DNA from: Laceyella sacchari
Lineage (GTDB): Bacteria > Bacillota > Bacilli > Thermoactinomycetales > Thermoactinomycetaceae
Length of the DNA stretch: 64,000 bases
Assembly: GCF_004343255.1 (NCBI RefSeq)
Contig: NZ_SMDD01000002.1
Coordinates: 496,001-560,000, forward strand
Reading direction: 5' to 3'
Both the position numbers and the translations under genes were made by a program. The notes beneath the pieces were generated by a model. It had not been told where the DNA came from. It searched no databases and saw nothing but the letters and a program-made list of their open reading frames with translations. Shown here one piece after another: positions 29,016 through 38,046 of this stretch (the stretch's first letter is position 1; every line of letters starts with the position of its first letter).

Positions 29016-30155
29016 TTATTTCAATAAATAATTGGCTATGACGACACGTTGGATTTCGTTGGTTCCTTCATAGATTTGCGTAATCTTGGCGTCGCGCATC
29101 ATCCGCTCGACCGGATACTCCCTGGTGTACCCATATCCACCGAAGATTTGCACTGCTTCGGTGGTCACTTGCATCGCGATATCCCCCGCATACAATTTAG
29201 CCATGGCCGAAGCCTTGCCATAAGGAAGCCCCTCGGACTCGCACCAAGCCGCTTGATACGTCAGCAAACGCGCCGCTTCAATCTGCGTGGCCATATCCGC
29301 CAGCTTAAATTGGATGGCTTGCAGTTTGCTTAGCGGTTGCCCGAATTGCTTGCGCTCTTTGGCGTAATCACGAGCCGCGTCAAAGGCGCCTTGGGCGATA
29401 CCAACCGCTTGAGCAGCGATGCCGTTGCGCCCACCGTCCAGCGTCATCATGGCGATTTTGAAACCTTGCCCCTCTTCTCCCAACCGCTGGCTGGCCGGGA
29501 TGCGGCAATCTTCAAAAATGATTTCTGTGGTCGGTGACGACCGGATACCCAGCTTTTTCTCCTTTTTGCCGATGGAAAACCCAGGCGTACCCTTCTCTAC
29601 GATGAAGGCAGTGATGCCCTTGTGCTTTTTGGACGGATCAGTCACTGCAAACACGACATAGATTTCTGCTTCTCCACCATTGGTGATAAAGATTTTGTTT
29701 CCGTTAAGGATATAGTCATCACCGTCGCGTACCGCTGTCGTTTTCATCCCGGCGGCATCAGAGCCGGAGCCAGGCTCGGTCAACCCGTACGCGCCCAATT
29801 TGCTTCCTTCAGCAAGCGGTTTCAAAAACCGTTCTTTTTGCTCGTCAGTGCCAAACTTGTAGATGGGCCAGCTTGCCAGGGAGATGTGCGCCGACAATGT
29901 CACACCGATCGATCCACACACGCGGGACAATTCTTCCACGGCAATCACATAGCTGAGATAGTCAGCCCCGGCACCACCCCACTGCTCTGGAAATGGAATT
30001 CCGGTCAAGCCCAACTCACCCATCTTGTCAAAAATAGACCGGTCAAACCGCTCTTCCTCATCCCGCTCCCCTGCACTTGGTGCCACTTCTTGCAAAGCGA
30101 ATTCGCGCACCATTTTGCGCATCATTTCATGCTCTTCTGACAATCGAAACTGCAT
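29016..30155 (-). CDS. Acyl-CoA dehydrogenase 1
   Basis: This FAD enzyme introduces the alpha,beta double bond in acyl-CoA. The 379-aa sequence has the family signatures [13 protein letters not shown] near 127 and the catalytic Glu in [12 protein letters not shown] near 363, a position typical of short-chain and branched-chain enzymes. It is close to Bacillus AcdA or MmgC types. Chain length cannot be set from sequence alone; butyryl-CoA would suit the operon. ATG 30155 starts [12 protein letters not shown] behind GGAGGG. A 168-base gap separates it from its paralogue. Confidence 0.93.
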   Translation of the reverse strand: MQFRLSEEHEMMRKMVREFALQEVAPSAGERDEEERFDRSIFDKMGELGLTGIPFPEQWGGAGADYLSYVIAVEELSRVCGSIGVTLSAHISLASWPIYKFGTDEQKERFLKPLAEGSKLGAYGLTEPGSGSDAAGMKTTAVRDGDDYILNGNKIFITNGGEAEIYVVFAVTDPSKKHKGITAFIVEKGTPGFSIGKKEKKLGIRSSPTTEIIFEDCRIPASQRLGEEGQGFKIAMMTLDGGRNGIAAQAVGIAQGAFDAARDYAKERKQFGQPLSKLQAIQFKLADMATQIEAARLLTYQAAWCESEGLPYGKASAMAKLYAGDIAMQVTTEAVQIFGGYGYTREYPVERMMRDAKITQIYEGTNEIQRVVIANYLLK

Positions 30156-30323
30156 ATTTTGCCCTCCTGATCTCTGTTATAAGGGCGCGTCCGCAAAAAA
30201 ACTATGCGAAAGAAGCCACAACCTGTTTGGACACGCCCGGATGGTGGATGCTACATGTGATAGCGCTCCTAATTCCCTTCCTATTCGCTTCCATATCCAT
30301 GAGCAAGGATTTCTACAATTCTA

Positions 30324-31466
30324 TCAGGACGAAAGCACTTCATTGGCAATAACAAGCCGCTGAATCTCATTGGCTCCTTCATAGATTTGTGTCACCTTCG
30401 CGTCACGGAACAGCCGTTCCACTGGATATTCCCGCGTATATCCATATCCACCAAACACTTGCACCGCCTCTGTGGTCACGCGCATGGCCACATCTGAGGC
30501 GAACATTTTAGCCATCGACGCTTCTTTCTTGCAGTTGGACCCTTCTTCCCGCAACACAGCCGCGCGGTAAGTGAGCAAGCGAGCAGCCTCAATCTCAGTA
30601 GCCATGTCAGCCAGCTTAAACTGAATCGCTTGCAGGCGGCTGATCGTGTTGCCGAATTGTTTGCGCTCCTTGGCGTACTGAAGCGCGGCTTGATATGCCG
30701 CTGTCGCAATTCCCAGCGCTTGCGCAGCGATACCGATCCGGCCGCCAGCCAAATTGGACAATGCCACTTCATAGCCTTGCCCCTCTGCACCCAACCGCTG
30801 CGTAACCGGCACTTCCATCTCTTCAAAAATCAAGGAACTGGTATTGGACCCGCCCATCCCCATCTTCTTCTCTTTCTTCCCAATGGTGAGACCTGGGGTG
30901 TCCTTCTCCACGATAAATGCCGAAATGCCTTTGGTTCCTTTGTCAGGGTCGGTTACCGCAAACACCACATATACATCCGCTTCTCCCGCATTGGTGATGA
31001 ACACCTTATTCCCTGACAGCACATACCGATCCCCGACGCGGCGGGCTTGTGTGCGAATGCGCGCGGCATCCGATCCGGCCTGTGGCTCAGTTAGCGCAAA
31101 CGCCCCCAAGTATTCCCCCCGGGCCATCCGTGGGACATAGGTTTGCTTTTGTTCTTCTGTGCCGTATTTTAAAATCGGCATCGTTCCCACAGATGTGTGC
31201 ACAGCCAATATGACGCCAACCGTAGCGCTAATCTTGGATATTTCCTCCAAAGCCAAAATGTAAGACAAAAAGTCAGCTCCCGCTCCACCATAAGCTTCAG
31301 GGATGGGGATGCCCATCAGCCCAACCTCTCCCATGCGCCGGATCACTTCCCGCGGAAACTGATCTCCTTCATCCATGGATTCCAAATAAGGAGTAATCTC
31401 TTTCTCTGCAAAGTCACGCACCATTCTGCGCATCATTTCTTGTTCTTCCGTTAACAGAAAGTGCAT
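30324..31466 (-). CDS. Acyl-CoA dehydrogenase 2
   Basis: A second enzyme of the same family, 380 aa, clearly paralogous to the downstream gene. It has [14 protein letters not shown] near 128 (PQAGSDA instead of PGSGSDA), [14 protein letters not shown] near 197, and the catalytic Glu in [12 protein letters not shown] near 365. It starts [15 protein letters not shown] at ATG 31466 behind GGAGGAG. The two genes likely differ in substrate, for example butyryl- versus isobutyryl-CoA; this is inference. It lies 28 bases downstream of hbd. Confidence 0.92.
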   Translation of the reverse strand: MHFLLTEEQEMMRRMVRDFAEKEITPYLESMDEGDQFPREVIRRMGEVGLMGIPIPEAYGGAGADFLSYILALEEISKISATVGVILAVHTSVGTMPILKYGTEEQKQTYVPRMARGEYLGAFALTEPQAGSDAARIRTQARRVGDRYVLSGNKVFITNAGEADVYVVFAVTDPDKGTKGISAFIVEKDTPGLTIGKKEKKMGMGGSNTSSLIFEEMEVPVTQRLGAEGQGYEVALSNLAGGRIGIAAQALGIATAAYQAALQYAKERKQFGNTISRLQAIQFKLADMATEIEAARLLTYRAAVLREEGSNCKKEASMAKMFASDVAMRVTTEAVQVFGGYGYTREYPVERLFRDAKVTQIYEGANEIQRLVIANEVLSS

Positions 31467-31494
31467 CCCTCTCCACTCCTCCTGTTGCCTCGCC

Positions 31495-32349
31495 TTAGCT
31501 GTATGAATAAAAGCCCCGACCGCTCTTACGGCCCAGCCAACCCGCCTTCACATATTTTCTGAGCAACGGGCAGGGGCGGTATTTGCTGTCGCCAAACCCT
31601 TCATAAAGCGTTTCCATGATGTACAAGCAGGTGTCCAAGCCGATGAAATCGGCCAACGTCAACGGCCCCATGGGATGATTCATGCCCAATTTCATCACTT
31701 CATCGATCGCTTCTGGCGTAGCCACGCCTTCATAGACGGCGAAAATCGCTTCATTGATCATGGGCATCAAGATACGGTTGGACACAAAGCCAGGATAATC
31801 ATTCACTTCCACAGGCGTCTTGCCCATCCGTTCCGCTGCCGCCATTACCGCTTGGAATGTCTCCTCACTTGTAGCCAATCCGCGAATCACTTCTACCAGC
31901 TTCATCACCGGCACGGGGTTCATAAAGTGCATACCGATCACTTGCTCCGGGCGACGGGTGGCCGCGGCAATCTCTGTGATAGGCAGGGACGAGGTATTGC
32001 TGGCCAAAATCGTATGACTCGGACAGTACTCATCCAAGCGCGTGAAAATCTCGGCTTTCACCTCCATTTTTTCCACCACGGCCTCAATGACCAAGTCGGC
32101 ATCCTTACCTGCCACAGCCAGATCCGTGGTGGGCGTGATCCGTCCCAAAATGGCTTCCCGCTCCTCCGCCGACAGTTTGCCCTTCTCCACACTGCGCGAC
32201 AACAAGCTGCCGATCCGCTCCAAACCGGCTTGCACACGTTCTTCTGTCGTATCAAGCAAAACCACTTGATATCCGGCTTGCGCAGCCACTTGGGCGATAC
32301 CGCCGCCCATCTGGCCAGCGCCGATCACACTTACACGTTGCAATTCCAT
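31495..32349 (-). CDS. hbd: 3-hydroxybutyryl-CoA dehydrogenase
   Basis: This NAD(P)-dependent enzyme interconverts 3-hydroxybutyryl-CoA and acetoacetyl-CoA. The 284-aa length is standard for the monofunctional type. [15 protein letters not shown] at about 6-20 is the Rossmann motif; the catalytic His lies in [11 protein letters not shown] near 140, and the Glu-Asn region in ASNTSSLPI and [14 protein letters not shown] 32349 is ten bases behind AAGGAG, better than ATG 32373, which has no site. It sits directly after the thiolase gene. Crotonyl-CoA from Kal could enter here after hydration; no enoyl-CoA hydratase gene is in the window. Confidence 0.93.
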   Translation of the reverse strand: MELQRVSVIGAGQMGGGIAQVAAQAGYQVVLLDTTEERVQAGLERIGSLLSRSVEKGKLSAEEREAILGRITPTTDLAVAGKDADLVIEAVVEKMEVKAEIFTRLDEYCPSHTILASNTSSLPITEIAAATRRPEQVIGMHFMNPVPVMKLVEVIRGLATSEETFQAVMAAAERMGKTPVEVNDYPGFVSNRILMPMINEAIFAVYEGVATPEAIDEVMKLGMNHPMGPLTLADFIGLDTCLYIMETLYEGFGDSKYRPCPLLRKYVKAGWLGRKSGRGFYSYS

Positions 32350-32365
32350 CTCCACTCGCTCCTTT

Positions 32366-33547
32366 CTATCCATCCACTCTTACCAAAATGGCATCCCCTT
32401 GCGCAGCCCCACTGCAAATAGCCGCTACACCCAAGCCGCCACCGCGACGCTTTAATTCATGGATCAACGTCAATAGAATACGGGCTCCGCTCGCTCCCAC
32501 CGGATGACCCAAAGCAACCGCGCCACCATTCACATTTACCTTCTCCTCGCTGACTCCCAACAACTTCATGTTGGCCAAAGCGACGGCCGCAAACGCCTCA
32601 TTGATCTCGTACAAATCGATCTGATCCGCGGTCAAGCCGTGTTTTTTGAGCAATTTTTTCACAGCGTAAGCAGGGGTGATGGGGAAATCTTTGGCTTCCA
32701 TGGCAACAGCGGCATGCCCCACGATTGTGGCCAGTGGTGGGACTCCGAGCTCAGCGGCCCGTTTGGATGAAGCGACGACAAGTGCGGCCGCCCCATCATT
32801 CACTCCCGGCGCGTTTCCGGCAGTGATGGTTCCGTTGGTGTCGTACACCGGCTTCAGTTTGGACAGTTTCTCCAAGCTGGTATCAGGCCTGATCGATTCA
32901 TCCTGATCCACCACCACTTCTTGCCGTTTCGCCTTTACTGTCACCGGCACGATCTCTTCCGCAAACCATCCTGCTTCGACAGCAGCTTGCGCTTTTTGGT
33001 GGCTCCGCAGTGCCCAAGCGTCTTGTTCTTCGCGAGACACCTCTTGTTCCTTCGCCGTCCGACTTCCATGCACGATCATGTGCACACCGTGAAAAGCGCA
33101 CCATAGCCCATCATGGATCATCAAATCCGTTAACTCCCCATGACCCATGCGCTCACCGAACCGCGCGCCCTTCAGCATGTATGGAGCTTGGCTCATGCTC
33201 TCCATCCCACCGGCGACGATCACATCTGCGTCCCCCGCCCGGATGATTTGGTCGCCGAGTGTGACACTACGCAAGCCGGAAGCACAGACTTTGTTGATCG
33301 TCTCCGTACCCACTTCCCAAGACAAACCCGCATGGCGCGCCGCTTGCCGGGAAGGGATCTGTCCTGCTCCCCCTTGCAAAACCATACCCATGATTACTTC
33401 TTCCACCGCTTCATCAGGAATCCCCGCCTTCGTCAACGCACCTCTGATGGCAACGCCACCCAACTCCGCCGCAGTCACTCCTTGCAATGCTCCGCCAAAC
33501 TTGCCAAACGGCGTACGCGCCCCTCCTAAAATCACGGTTTCTGCCAT
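32366..33547 (-). CDS. Acetyl-CoA C-acetyltransferase (thiolase)
   Basis: The enzyme cleaves acetoacetyl-CoA to two acetyl-CoA, or condenses them. The 393-aa protein starts [15 protein letters not shown]. The nucleophilic Cys is in [12 protein letters not shown] near 88, the conserved NEAFA block near 315, and the [10 protein letters not shown] histidine near 345. The second Cys lies in [12 protein letters not shown] near 378: the usual CxGGGxG turn is CSGAAQG, an alanine-rich variant. ATG 33547 follows GGGGGTG. It is first in the operon thiolase-hbd-acd-acd-meaB-tetR-icmF. Confidence 0.93.
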   Translation of the reverse strand: MAETVILGGARTPFGKFGGALQGVTAAELGGVAIRGALTKAGIPDEAVEEVIMGMVLQGGAGQIPSRQAARHAGLSWEVGTETINKVCASGLRSVTLGDQIIRAGDADVIVAGGMESMSQAPYMLKGARFGERMGHGELTDLMIHDGLWCAFHGVHMIVHGSRTAKEQEVSREEQDAWALRSHQKAQAAVEAGWFAEEIVPVTVKAKRQEVVVDQDESIRPDTSLEKLSKLKPVYDTNGTITAGNAPGVNDGAAALVVASSKRAAELGVPPLATIVGHAAVAMEAKDFPITPAYAVKKLLKKHGLTADQIDLYEINEAFAAVALANMKLLGVSEEKVNVNGGAVALGHPVGASGARILLTLIHELKRRGGGLGVAAICSGAAQGDAILVRVDG

Positions 33548-33582
33548 GATCGGCACCCCCCAAAGGTTGATTTTCATTCTAT

Positions 33583-33596
33583 CGAGCGTTCGTTCG
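33583..33596. promoter_or_regulatory. Dyad in the thiolase-operon promoter region
   Basis: CGAGCG-TT-CGTTCG is a near-perfect dyad 36-49 bases upstream of the thiolase start. It is a degenerate match to a FadR-type TetR operator; the TetR gene is in the same operon. Confidence 0.35.
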
Positions 33597-33749
33597 GCAC
33601 TTCGGCACAATGAAAACGCCTTCATTTTCAGATTACCTCAACCATTCTGTTTTAACAATAGTTAATCGAATTCTTCTATTCAAATAACATATTTAATTCT
33701 GTTTCGATGCATAGTTGCGCGCTCTTTTCCACTGTGGTTTTGCACATAA

Positions 33750-33782
33750 AAAAGGCTGTCGCTTTAATTCCGACAGCCTTTT
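33750..33782 (-). terminator. Terminator of fadF
   Basis: AAAAGGCTGTCG pairs with CGACAGCCTTTT around nine bases; on the minus strand it is followed by TTATG after six T residues in total. It separates fadF from the thiolase operon. Confidence 0.9.
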
Positions 33783-33820
33783 CTAAAGCGTGTCTCACTC
33801 AGACATGCTTTTGTTATTTC

Positions 33821-35899
33821 TTAGTGAACCCCGTCCGCCACCTCAGCTTCTGAATCAAACTCCAGCGACAAGGCCAAGATTTCGACCACATCCATTGTTT
33901 TCACTTGGTCTTCCACTTCTTTGGCCTTGGTACCATCCGACAGCATGGTGAGACAGTAAGGACAAGCACTGCCGATCACCGTCGGATTTACTTGCAACGC
34001 TTGTTCCGTACGCGCAACGTTCACCCGCACCCCTTCTGTTTCTTCCATCCACATCATCCCGCCACCGGCGCCACAACACATGCCGTTTTCGCGATTGCGT
34101 TCCATCTCGACCACTTCCACGCCTGGAATCTGGCTCAGGATGTAGCGGGGCGCGCTGAATACACCGTTGTAACGGCCCAAATAACAGGAATCATGGTAGG
34201 TGATCCGCTCTTTCACCTCTTTGGTCGGCTTGATGCGCCCTTCTTTGATTAAATCAGCCAACACTTCCGTGTGATGATACACTTCCGCCGTCAAGCCCAA
34301 ATCAGGATACTCATTTTTAAATGTGTTGTAAGCATGAGGGTCGATGGTAATGATCTTCTTCACTTGATGCTTTTCAAACAAAGCGATGTTATCAGCGGCC
34401 AATTGTTGGAACAAGAACTCGTTGCCCATCCGTCTGGCCGTGTCCCCGGAGTTTTTCTCTTTGTTGCCCAAAATCGCAAACTTGACGCCTGCGTGATGCA
34501 ATACCTTCACTAACGCCCGGCTGATTTTCTGGCTGCGGTTGTCAAACGATCCCATCGAACCGACGAAGAAGAGATATTCAAATTCTTTTTCTTCTTTGAC
34601 CGTGGGCACTTTCACTTCTGCGTCTGCCGTCCATTTGTCGCGATCCTTGCGGTTGATACCCCAGGGGTTACCTTGGCGCTCGATATTGGAGAACGTCCGG
34701 GAAGCTTCGGCGTTCATCTTCCCTTCCGTCATCACCAAGTAGCGACGCATATCGATAATTTTGTCTACGTGTTCATTCATCACCGGGCAGGCATCCTCAC
34801 AGTTGCGGCAGGTGGTACAAGCCCACAGCTCCTTTTCTGTGATGACATCGCCGATCAAGCTTACCGGATACTCACCCTGACCTGCCAACCGCAACGAAGC
34901 TTGGTTTGCCTCGGCGAAGGCGAAGTTGGGCACCCACGGCGTTTTGGAAGTGATTGCCGCCCCTTTCATGGTCAAGTGGTCACGCATCTTAACCATCAAA
35001 TCCATCGGAGACAACATCTTCCCTGTTCCTGCTGCGGGGCAGACATTGGTACAGCGCCCGCATTCTACGCAGGCATACAAATCAATCAATTGCTTCTGAT
35101 TGAAATCTTCAATCTTTCCTACGCCGTACTCTTCAACCGTTTCATCTTCAAAATCGACCAAAGACAACTTCGCTGGTGGTTGTTGCCGCTTGAGGAAGAC
35201 GTTGAGCGGAGCGACCAGCAAATGAAAGTGTTTTGACTGGGGAACATAAACCAAAAAGGAAAACAAAACCAAAGCATGAATCCACCAGAATACATAAAAC
35301 AGCACTTGGCCGGCGTCTGCACTCATCCAACCGAGAAATGGGCTAGCTAGCACGGAAGAAATCGGCGTATCCCATGACGAACCATGCCCTAACCAAACTT
35401 TCTCAAAGGCCGCCGACAAGAGGATGGAAGCCATCAAGCTCGTCAGGAAAATAATGACCAAGCCGGATTTCAACCCGCGCTTCAATCGCGGCAATTTCTC
35501 AATGTAACGACGGTAGTAAGCGTATAGCGTCGCCAGCAGTACGAGGAAGGTAGTGATTTCCTGGATCAAGGTAAACACCGGATAAGCGGGCAGTGGAAGA
35601 TGTTTGCCAGGCACCAATCCTTTGATGAAGAGATCAATCGCCCCAAATTGGATCACAATGAATCCATAAAACATCACCACGTGCATGATGCCGCTTTTGG
35701 TATCTTTCAACAACTTCTTCTGTCCAAAGACATTGATCCACACTTCGTCGAGCGCTTTTTTGACATCCAAGGAAAAGTCAGCGGGCTTCCCCAAGCGGAC
35801 GTACATATACCGCCGATAAACCACACTGCCGAAAAGATAAAAAGCATAACCCGCAACGGCAATAAACAAAACCAGATTGACCACTTCAAACAGCGACAT
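33821..35899 (-). CDS. fadF: FadF-type membrane iron-sulfur oxidoreductase
   Basis: This protein is thought to pass electrons from acyl-CoA dehydrogenases, through electron-transfer flavoprotein, to menaquinone. The 692-aa product has an N-terminal membrane part with about five helices (to about residue 230). Two 4Fe-4S motifs follow, CVECGRCTNVCP near 292 and CTTCRNCEDACP near 380. Two CCG-type cysteine-rich domains complete it (DSCYLGRYNG near 590; MCCGAGGGMMWM near 628). ATG 35899 (MSLFEVVNLVLF) follows GGGGAGAGG. B. subtilis fadF (ywjF) sits in the same neighbourhood. A FadR-like operator lies about 80 bases upstream. Confidence 0.92.
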   Translation of the reverse strand: MSLFEVVNLVLFIAVAGYAFYLFGSVVYRRYMYVRLGKPADFSLDVKKALDEVWINVFGQKKLLKDTKSGIMHVVMFYGFIVIQFGAIDLFIKGLVPGKHLPLPAYPVFTLIQEITTFLVLLATLYAYYRRYIEKLPRLKRGLKSGLVIIFLTSLMASILLSAAFEKVWLGHGSSWDTPISSVLASPFLGWMSADAGQVLFYVFWWIHALVLFSFLVYVPQSKHFHLLVAPLNVFLKRQQPPAKLSLVDFEDETVEEYGVGKIEDFNQKQLIDLYACVECGRCTNVCPAAGTGKMLSPMDLMVKMRDHLTMKGAAITSKTPWVPNFAFAEANQASLRLAGQGEYPVSLIGDVITEKELWACTTCRNCEDACPVMNEHVDKIIDMRRYLVMTEGKMNAEASRTFSNIERQGNPWGINRKDRDKWTADAEVKVPTVKEEKEFEYLFFVGSMGSFDNRSQKISRALVKVLHHAGVKFAILGNKEKNSGDTARRMGNEFLFQQLAADNIALFEKHQVKKIITIDPHAYNTFKNEYPDLGLTAEVYHHTEVLADLIKEGRIKPTKEVKERITYHDSCYLGRYNGVFSAPRYILSQIPGVEVVEMERNRENGMCCGAGGGMMWMEETEGVRVNVARTEQALQVNPTVIGSACPYCLTMLSDGTKAKEVEDQVKTMDVVEILALSLEFDSEAEVADGVH

Positions 35900-35978
35900 T
35901 GTCCTCTCCCCTTCCACATCATCTTTATGAATGATTGAATTCGCTTTCATACTATTTCGCTAACATTCTAACATAAAA

Positions 35979-35996
35979 TGAGTGGTTGTTCATTCA
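35979..35996. promoter_or_regulatory. FadR-like operator upstream of fadF
   Basis: TGAGTGGTTGTTCATTCA matches the B. subtilis FadR consensus TGAATGANTANTCATTCA with a perfect right half and three mismatches elsewhere. It lies about 80 bases before the fadF start. Acyl-CoA-responsive repression is the expected role. Confidence 0.55.
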
Positions 35997-36115
35997 TTTG
36001 TCATTGTATTTTTTATATAGAGAAAATATTTCCTTACGGGAATTTTGGTTCGATTGTTGTGATATGAGTATAGCTTGCTTGTCAAATATGTGACAATGCC
36101 TGAAAGATAGGTTTT

Positions 36116-36159
36116 TCACTTTTTGCTCACTTTTTATCCACTTTCTATTCACTCTTTTT
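36116..36159. repeat. Four tandem 11-bp iteron-like repeats
   Basis: The copies are TCACTTTTTGC, TCACTTTTTAT, CCACTTTCTAT and TCACTCTTTTT, head to tail with no spacers. The 11-bp period places each copy on the same DNA face. They lie about 420 bases upstream of the parM-like gene. Confidence 0.65.
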
Positions 36160-36349
36160 CCTGTTTTCTCCCTTTGCAAGCTTCTTACGCCCAAGTGATA
36201 AGCCAATGATTCCAAGTCCTCACCTTGATTTGTGAACAAATTGAAAACAAAGGTGTCTTTCACTGCATTCTTCTTGTTCATATTTTGGACAAAAAGGACG
36301 ATGTATGTCGTTCACAAATTATTTTACGCGCAAACCCTCCTATTTCTCT

Positions 36350-36355
36350 TATAAT
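36350..36355 (+). promoter_or_regulatory. -10 box of the parM-like operon
   Basis: TATAAT, matching sigma-A perfectly; no good -35 box is seen. Transcription would start near 36362, inside the first GAC-N4-GTC dyad, suggesting autorepression by a protein that binds the array. Confidence 0.5.
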
Positions 36356-36357
36356 AT

Positions 36358-36507
36358 GACTATAGTCAGGACGACAGTCCTGATCTCCCGCCCCATTGCT
36401 GACAATAGTCATGACTATGGTGCACAACACTTCTCAGATTGAAGACGACAGTCCGTACAAGAGTACACAAGAAATATATTTTAAAGACAATTGTCCTGAC
36501 TGTCGTC
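36358..36507. repeat. Six GAC-N4-GTC dyads, centromere-like array before parM
   Basis: Copies start at 36358 (GACTATAGTC), 36370 (GACGACAGTC), 36401 (GACAATAGTC), 36444 (GACGACAGTC), 36486 (GACAATTGTC) and 36498 (GACTGTCGTC, the reverse complement of GACGACAGTC). Spacings of 12, 31, 43, 42 and 12 bp are near whole helical turns. A separate 14-bp palindrome ATAGTCATGACTAT overlaps the third copy. Such arrays are typical binding sites of ribbon-helix-helix partition proteins. Confidence 0.75.
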
Positions 36508-36535
36508 AACACAACCCAGAAAGGTGGCCCAGAAA

Positions 36536-37330
36536 ATGTTAGTGGCGGTAGATGCTGGACGCGCATATGTGAAAACCATTGTGGGAACCCGTAGGTTCAC
36601 ATTTCCTTCCAAAGTGTCAAAAGCAAGGCAGCGTAACTTTATCCAGACACTAGAGGATGATATGGAGATCCGATATCAAGGAAAGGATTATTTTATTGGA
36701 CAATTGGCTGAACGGGAGGGTTCGTTCACGCGTCAGATGATGACGGAAAGCAAAGTGAACATAGAGACCGTTCTGTTGATTTTGACAGCATTGTTCCAAG
36801 CAGGAGCACTAGGAGACGTCAAGCTGGTTACCGGTGTGCCGATCAATATGTACAGAGATGACGAACGGGCAAGGTTGCGAGCCAAGCTAGAGGGAGAGCA
36901 TGAAGTGATCCTGAATGGTACATATCGCAAGATCAACATTAAAAAAGCAGCGATTACGATTGAGGGGGGAGCGGCCTATTGGATTCACCGCCGGATGGGG
37001 ACGGTGCGGATCGTAGACCCCGGAGCCCGCACGACCAATTACGCAACATTTAAAGACGGGATTTTCATCGACCGGGAAAGCGGAACGATCCCCAAAGGTT
37101 GGGACAATGTGCGGGAAGCCGATCCGGAAGAGATGGCGGCCATGCTGGTGGGCCATCTGGGAGGCATGTGGGAGCCGACCGACGTGGTCGAATTGATCGG
37201 CGGCAAAGCACAAGATCTGCTGGAACCCTTCAAACGCGTGGGCTTCATCTATTCCACCACATTTGAAGATCCGCAGTTTGCCAATGCGATAGGGTACTAC
37301 GCGTTAGGAAAGGAGACCCTTGGTGAATGA
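36536..37330 (+). CDS. ParM/StbA-like actin-family ATPase
   Basis: ParM-type actins polymerise with ATP and push plasmid copies apart. The 264-aa product shows the actin-fold signatures: phosphate-1 VAVDAGRAYVKT at about 3-14, phosphate-2 VRIVDPGARTTNYATF near 157-172, and adenosine motif VELIGGKAQDL near 219. The C-terminal FANAIGYYALG near 250 resembles the ParM end. It is shorter than R1 ParM (about 320 aa), nearer AlfA length. ATG 36536 is eight bases behind AAAGGTGG; GTG 36524 lies inside that site. Its stop overlaps the next start (ATGA). Codon use looks like the neighbours'. Confidence 0.85.
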   Translation: MLVAVDAGRAYVKTIVGTRRFTFPSKVSKARQRNFIQTLEDDMEIRYQGKDYFIGQLAEREGSFTRQMMTESKVNIETVLLILTALFQAGALGDVKLVTGVPINMYRDDERARLRAKLEGEHEVILNGTYRKINIKKAAITIEGGAAYWIHRRMGTVRIVDPGARTTNYATFKDGIFIDRESGTIPKGWDNVREADPEEMAAMLVGHLGGMWEPTDVVELIGGKAQDLLEPFKRVGFIYSTTFEDPQFANAIGYYALGKETLGE

Positions 37331-37611
37331 GCGGATACAAGAAGCGGGAACGGCGGCAAGTCTCGTTTAACACCGAAGATGCGGTGGAACTGGAGTTGTT
37401 GAGATTTATTGACCGCAAGGACATCAACTTTTCGGGGTTGGTGAAGAATCTGCTATTCGCCTACTGCATGGGACAGCTGAAAGCAGATGAACTCTCCGCT
37501 TCTCCGTTGTTGCAGGCTGGCGGAAGCAACAACCCCCTTCCTACTCCAAAAGCGGAACGTTCCTCTTCCTTTCAACAAATCAAGGCGAGCGGCATGCCCT
37601 TTGATTTTTGA
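37327..37611 (+). CDS. Small ribbon-helix-helix protein, likely ParR-like partner
   Basis: The 94-aa protein has one recognisable ribbon-helix-helix unit. Strand RRQVSFN at about 9-15 would enter the DNA major groove; helices EDAVELELLRFIDRK and FSGLVKNLLFAY follow. The C-terminal 45 residues are Ser/Pro-rich and end QQIKASGMPFDF, which could be the segment that contacts the actin filament, as in ParR. Start overlaps the parM stop by four bases, so translation is coupled. Family assignment rests on pattern and context, not on a database match. Confidence 0.7.
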   Translation: MSGYKKRERRQVSFNTEDAVELELLRFIDRKDINFSGLVKNLLFAYCMGQLKADELSASPLLQAGGSNNPLPTPKAERSSSFQQIKASGMPFDF

Positions 37612-37635
37612 TACCAACTTCAGGAGTGAAATGCA

Positions 37636-37992
37636 GTGAATAAACCGTATTCCTTTAGCGTGCCTTATGATGTAGCGGAGAAATTAACCCCCAAGGAACG
37701 CTTTGTGTACTATGAATTGTGCCGCTTAGCCGCGACCGAACCGACAAAAGACACCACATTTGGCGTCACCTTGGAACCGGGAAGCCTCATCACTTCCCAT
37801 TACCGCTTATCAAAAATATTGGATTACGCTTATTCTCAGACAGCGATTATCATCGAACACCTGGCCTACAAAGATCTGGTTGAAATTACTCCCATTGCGC
37901 GAGGCGGCTTCCAGTCTTATTATCTCATCCGCGTTAAAAGCATGGACCAAGGGACGAAGGTGCGGCCAGAAGATCGACTTTTTCCATTCTGA
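37636..37992 (+). CDS. Small winged-helix protein of the parM cassette
   Basis: The 118-aa product is not from a family I can name. LTPKERFVYYELCRLA at about 15-30, LITSHYRLSKILDYAYSQTAIIIEHLAYKDLVEI at about 50-84, and a closing GGFQSYYLIRV hairpin read as a winged helix-turn-helix, like plasmid or phage replication and regulatory proteins. It follows the RHH gene by 24 bases with GGAGTG upstream, and the operon then ends in a strong terminator. It could repress the operon, bind the 11-bp repeats, or be a third partition component. Confidence 0.6.
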   Translation: MNKPYSFSVPYDVAEKLTPKERFVYYELCRLAATEPTKDTTFGVTLEPGSLITSHYRLSKILDYAYSQTAIIIEHLAYKDLVEITPIARGGFQSYYLIRVKSMDQGTKVRPEDRLFPF

Positions 37993-38004
37993 TCCAAACA
38001 TCGC

Positions 38005-38043
38005 AAAACGGTTTTCTCCACTGAACATGGAGAAAACCGTTTT
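38005..38043 (+). terminator. Bidirectional terminator between the parM cassette and kamE
   Basis: AAAACGGTTTTCTCCA at 38005-38020 pairs with its exact complement at 38028-38043 around seven bases; T-tracts are present in both directions. Confidence 0.9.
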
Positions 38044-38046
38044 TTA

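Larger units (their letters stand above)
35900..36535. other. 636-bp divergent region between fadF and the parM-like gene, rich in repeats
   Basis: It holds a FadR-like box (35979-35996), four 11-bp iteron-like repeats (36116-36159), a 10-bp inverted repeat (ATTTGTGAAC at 36228-36237 with its complement at 36310-36319), a TATAAT box (36350-36355) and six GAC-N4-GTC dyads (36358-36507). An open frame at 35994-36281 (minus) lacks a ribosome site and likeness to known proteins. Confidence 0.6.

Noticed and set aside
35994-36281. Minus-strand frame of 95 codons between fadF and parM
   Set aside because: No ribosome-binding site before the ATG, no recognisable domain, and it spans the 11-bp repeats and a regulatory region.
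36520-38045. The parM cassette as part of a full integrated plasmid or prophage
   Set aside because: No replication initiator of a known family, integrase, relaxase, phage structural gene or flanking attachment repeats were seen on either side.
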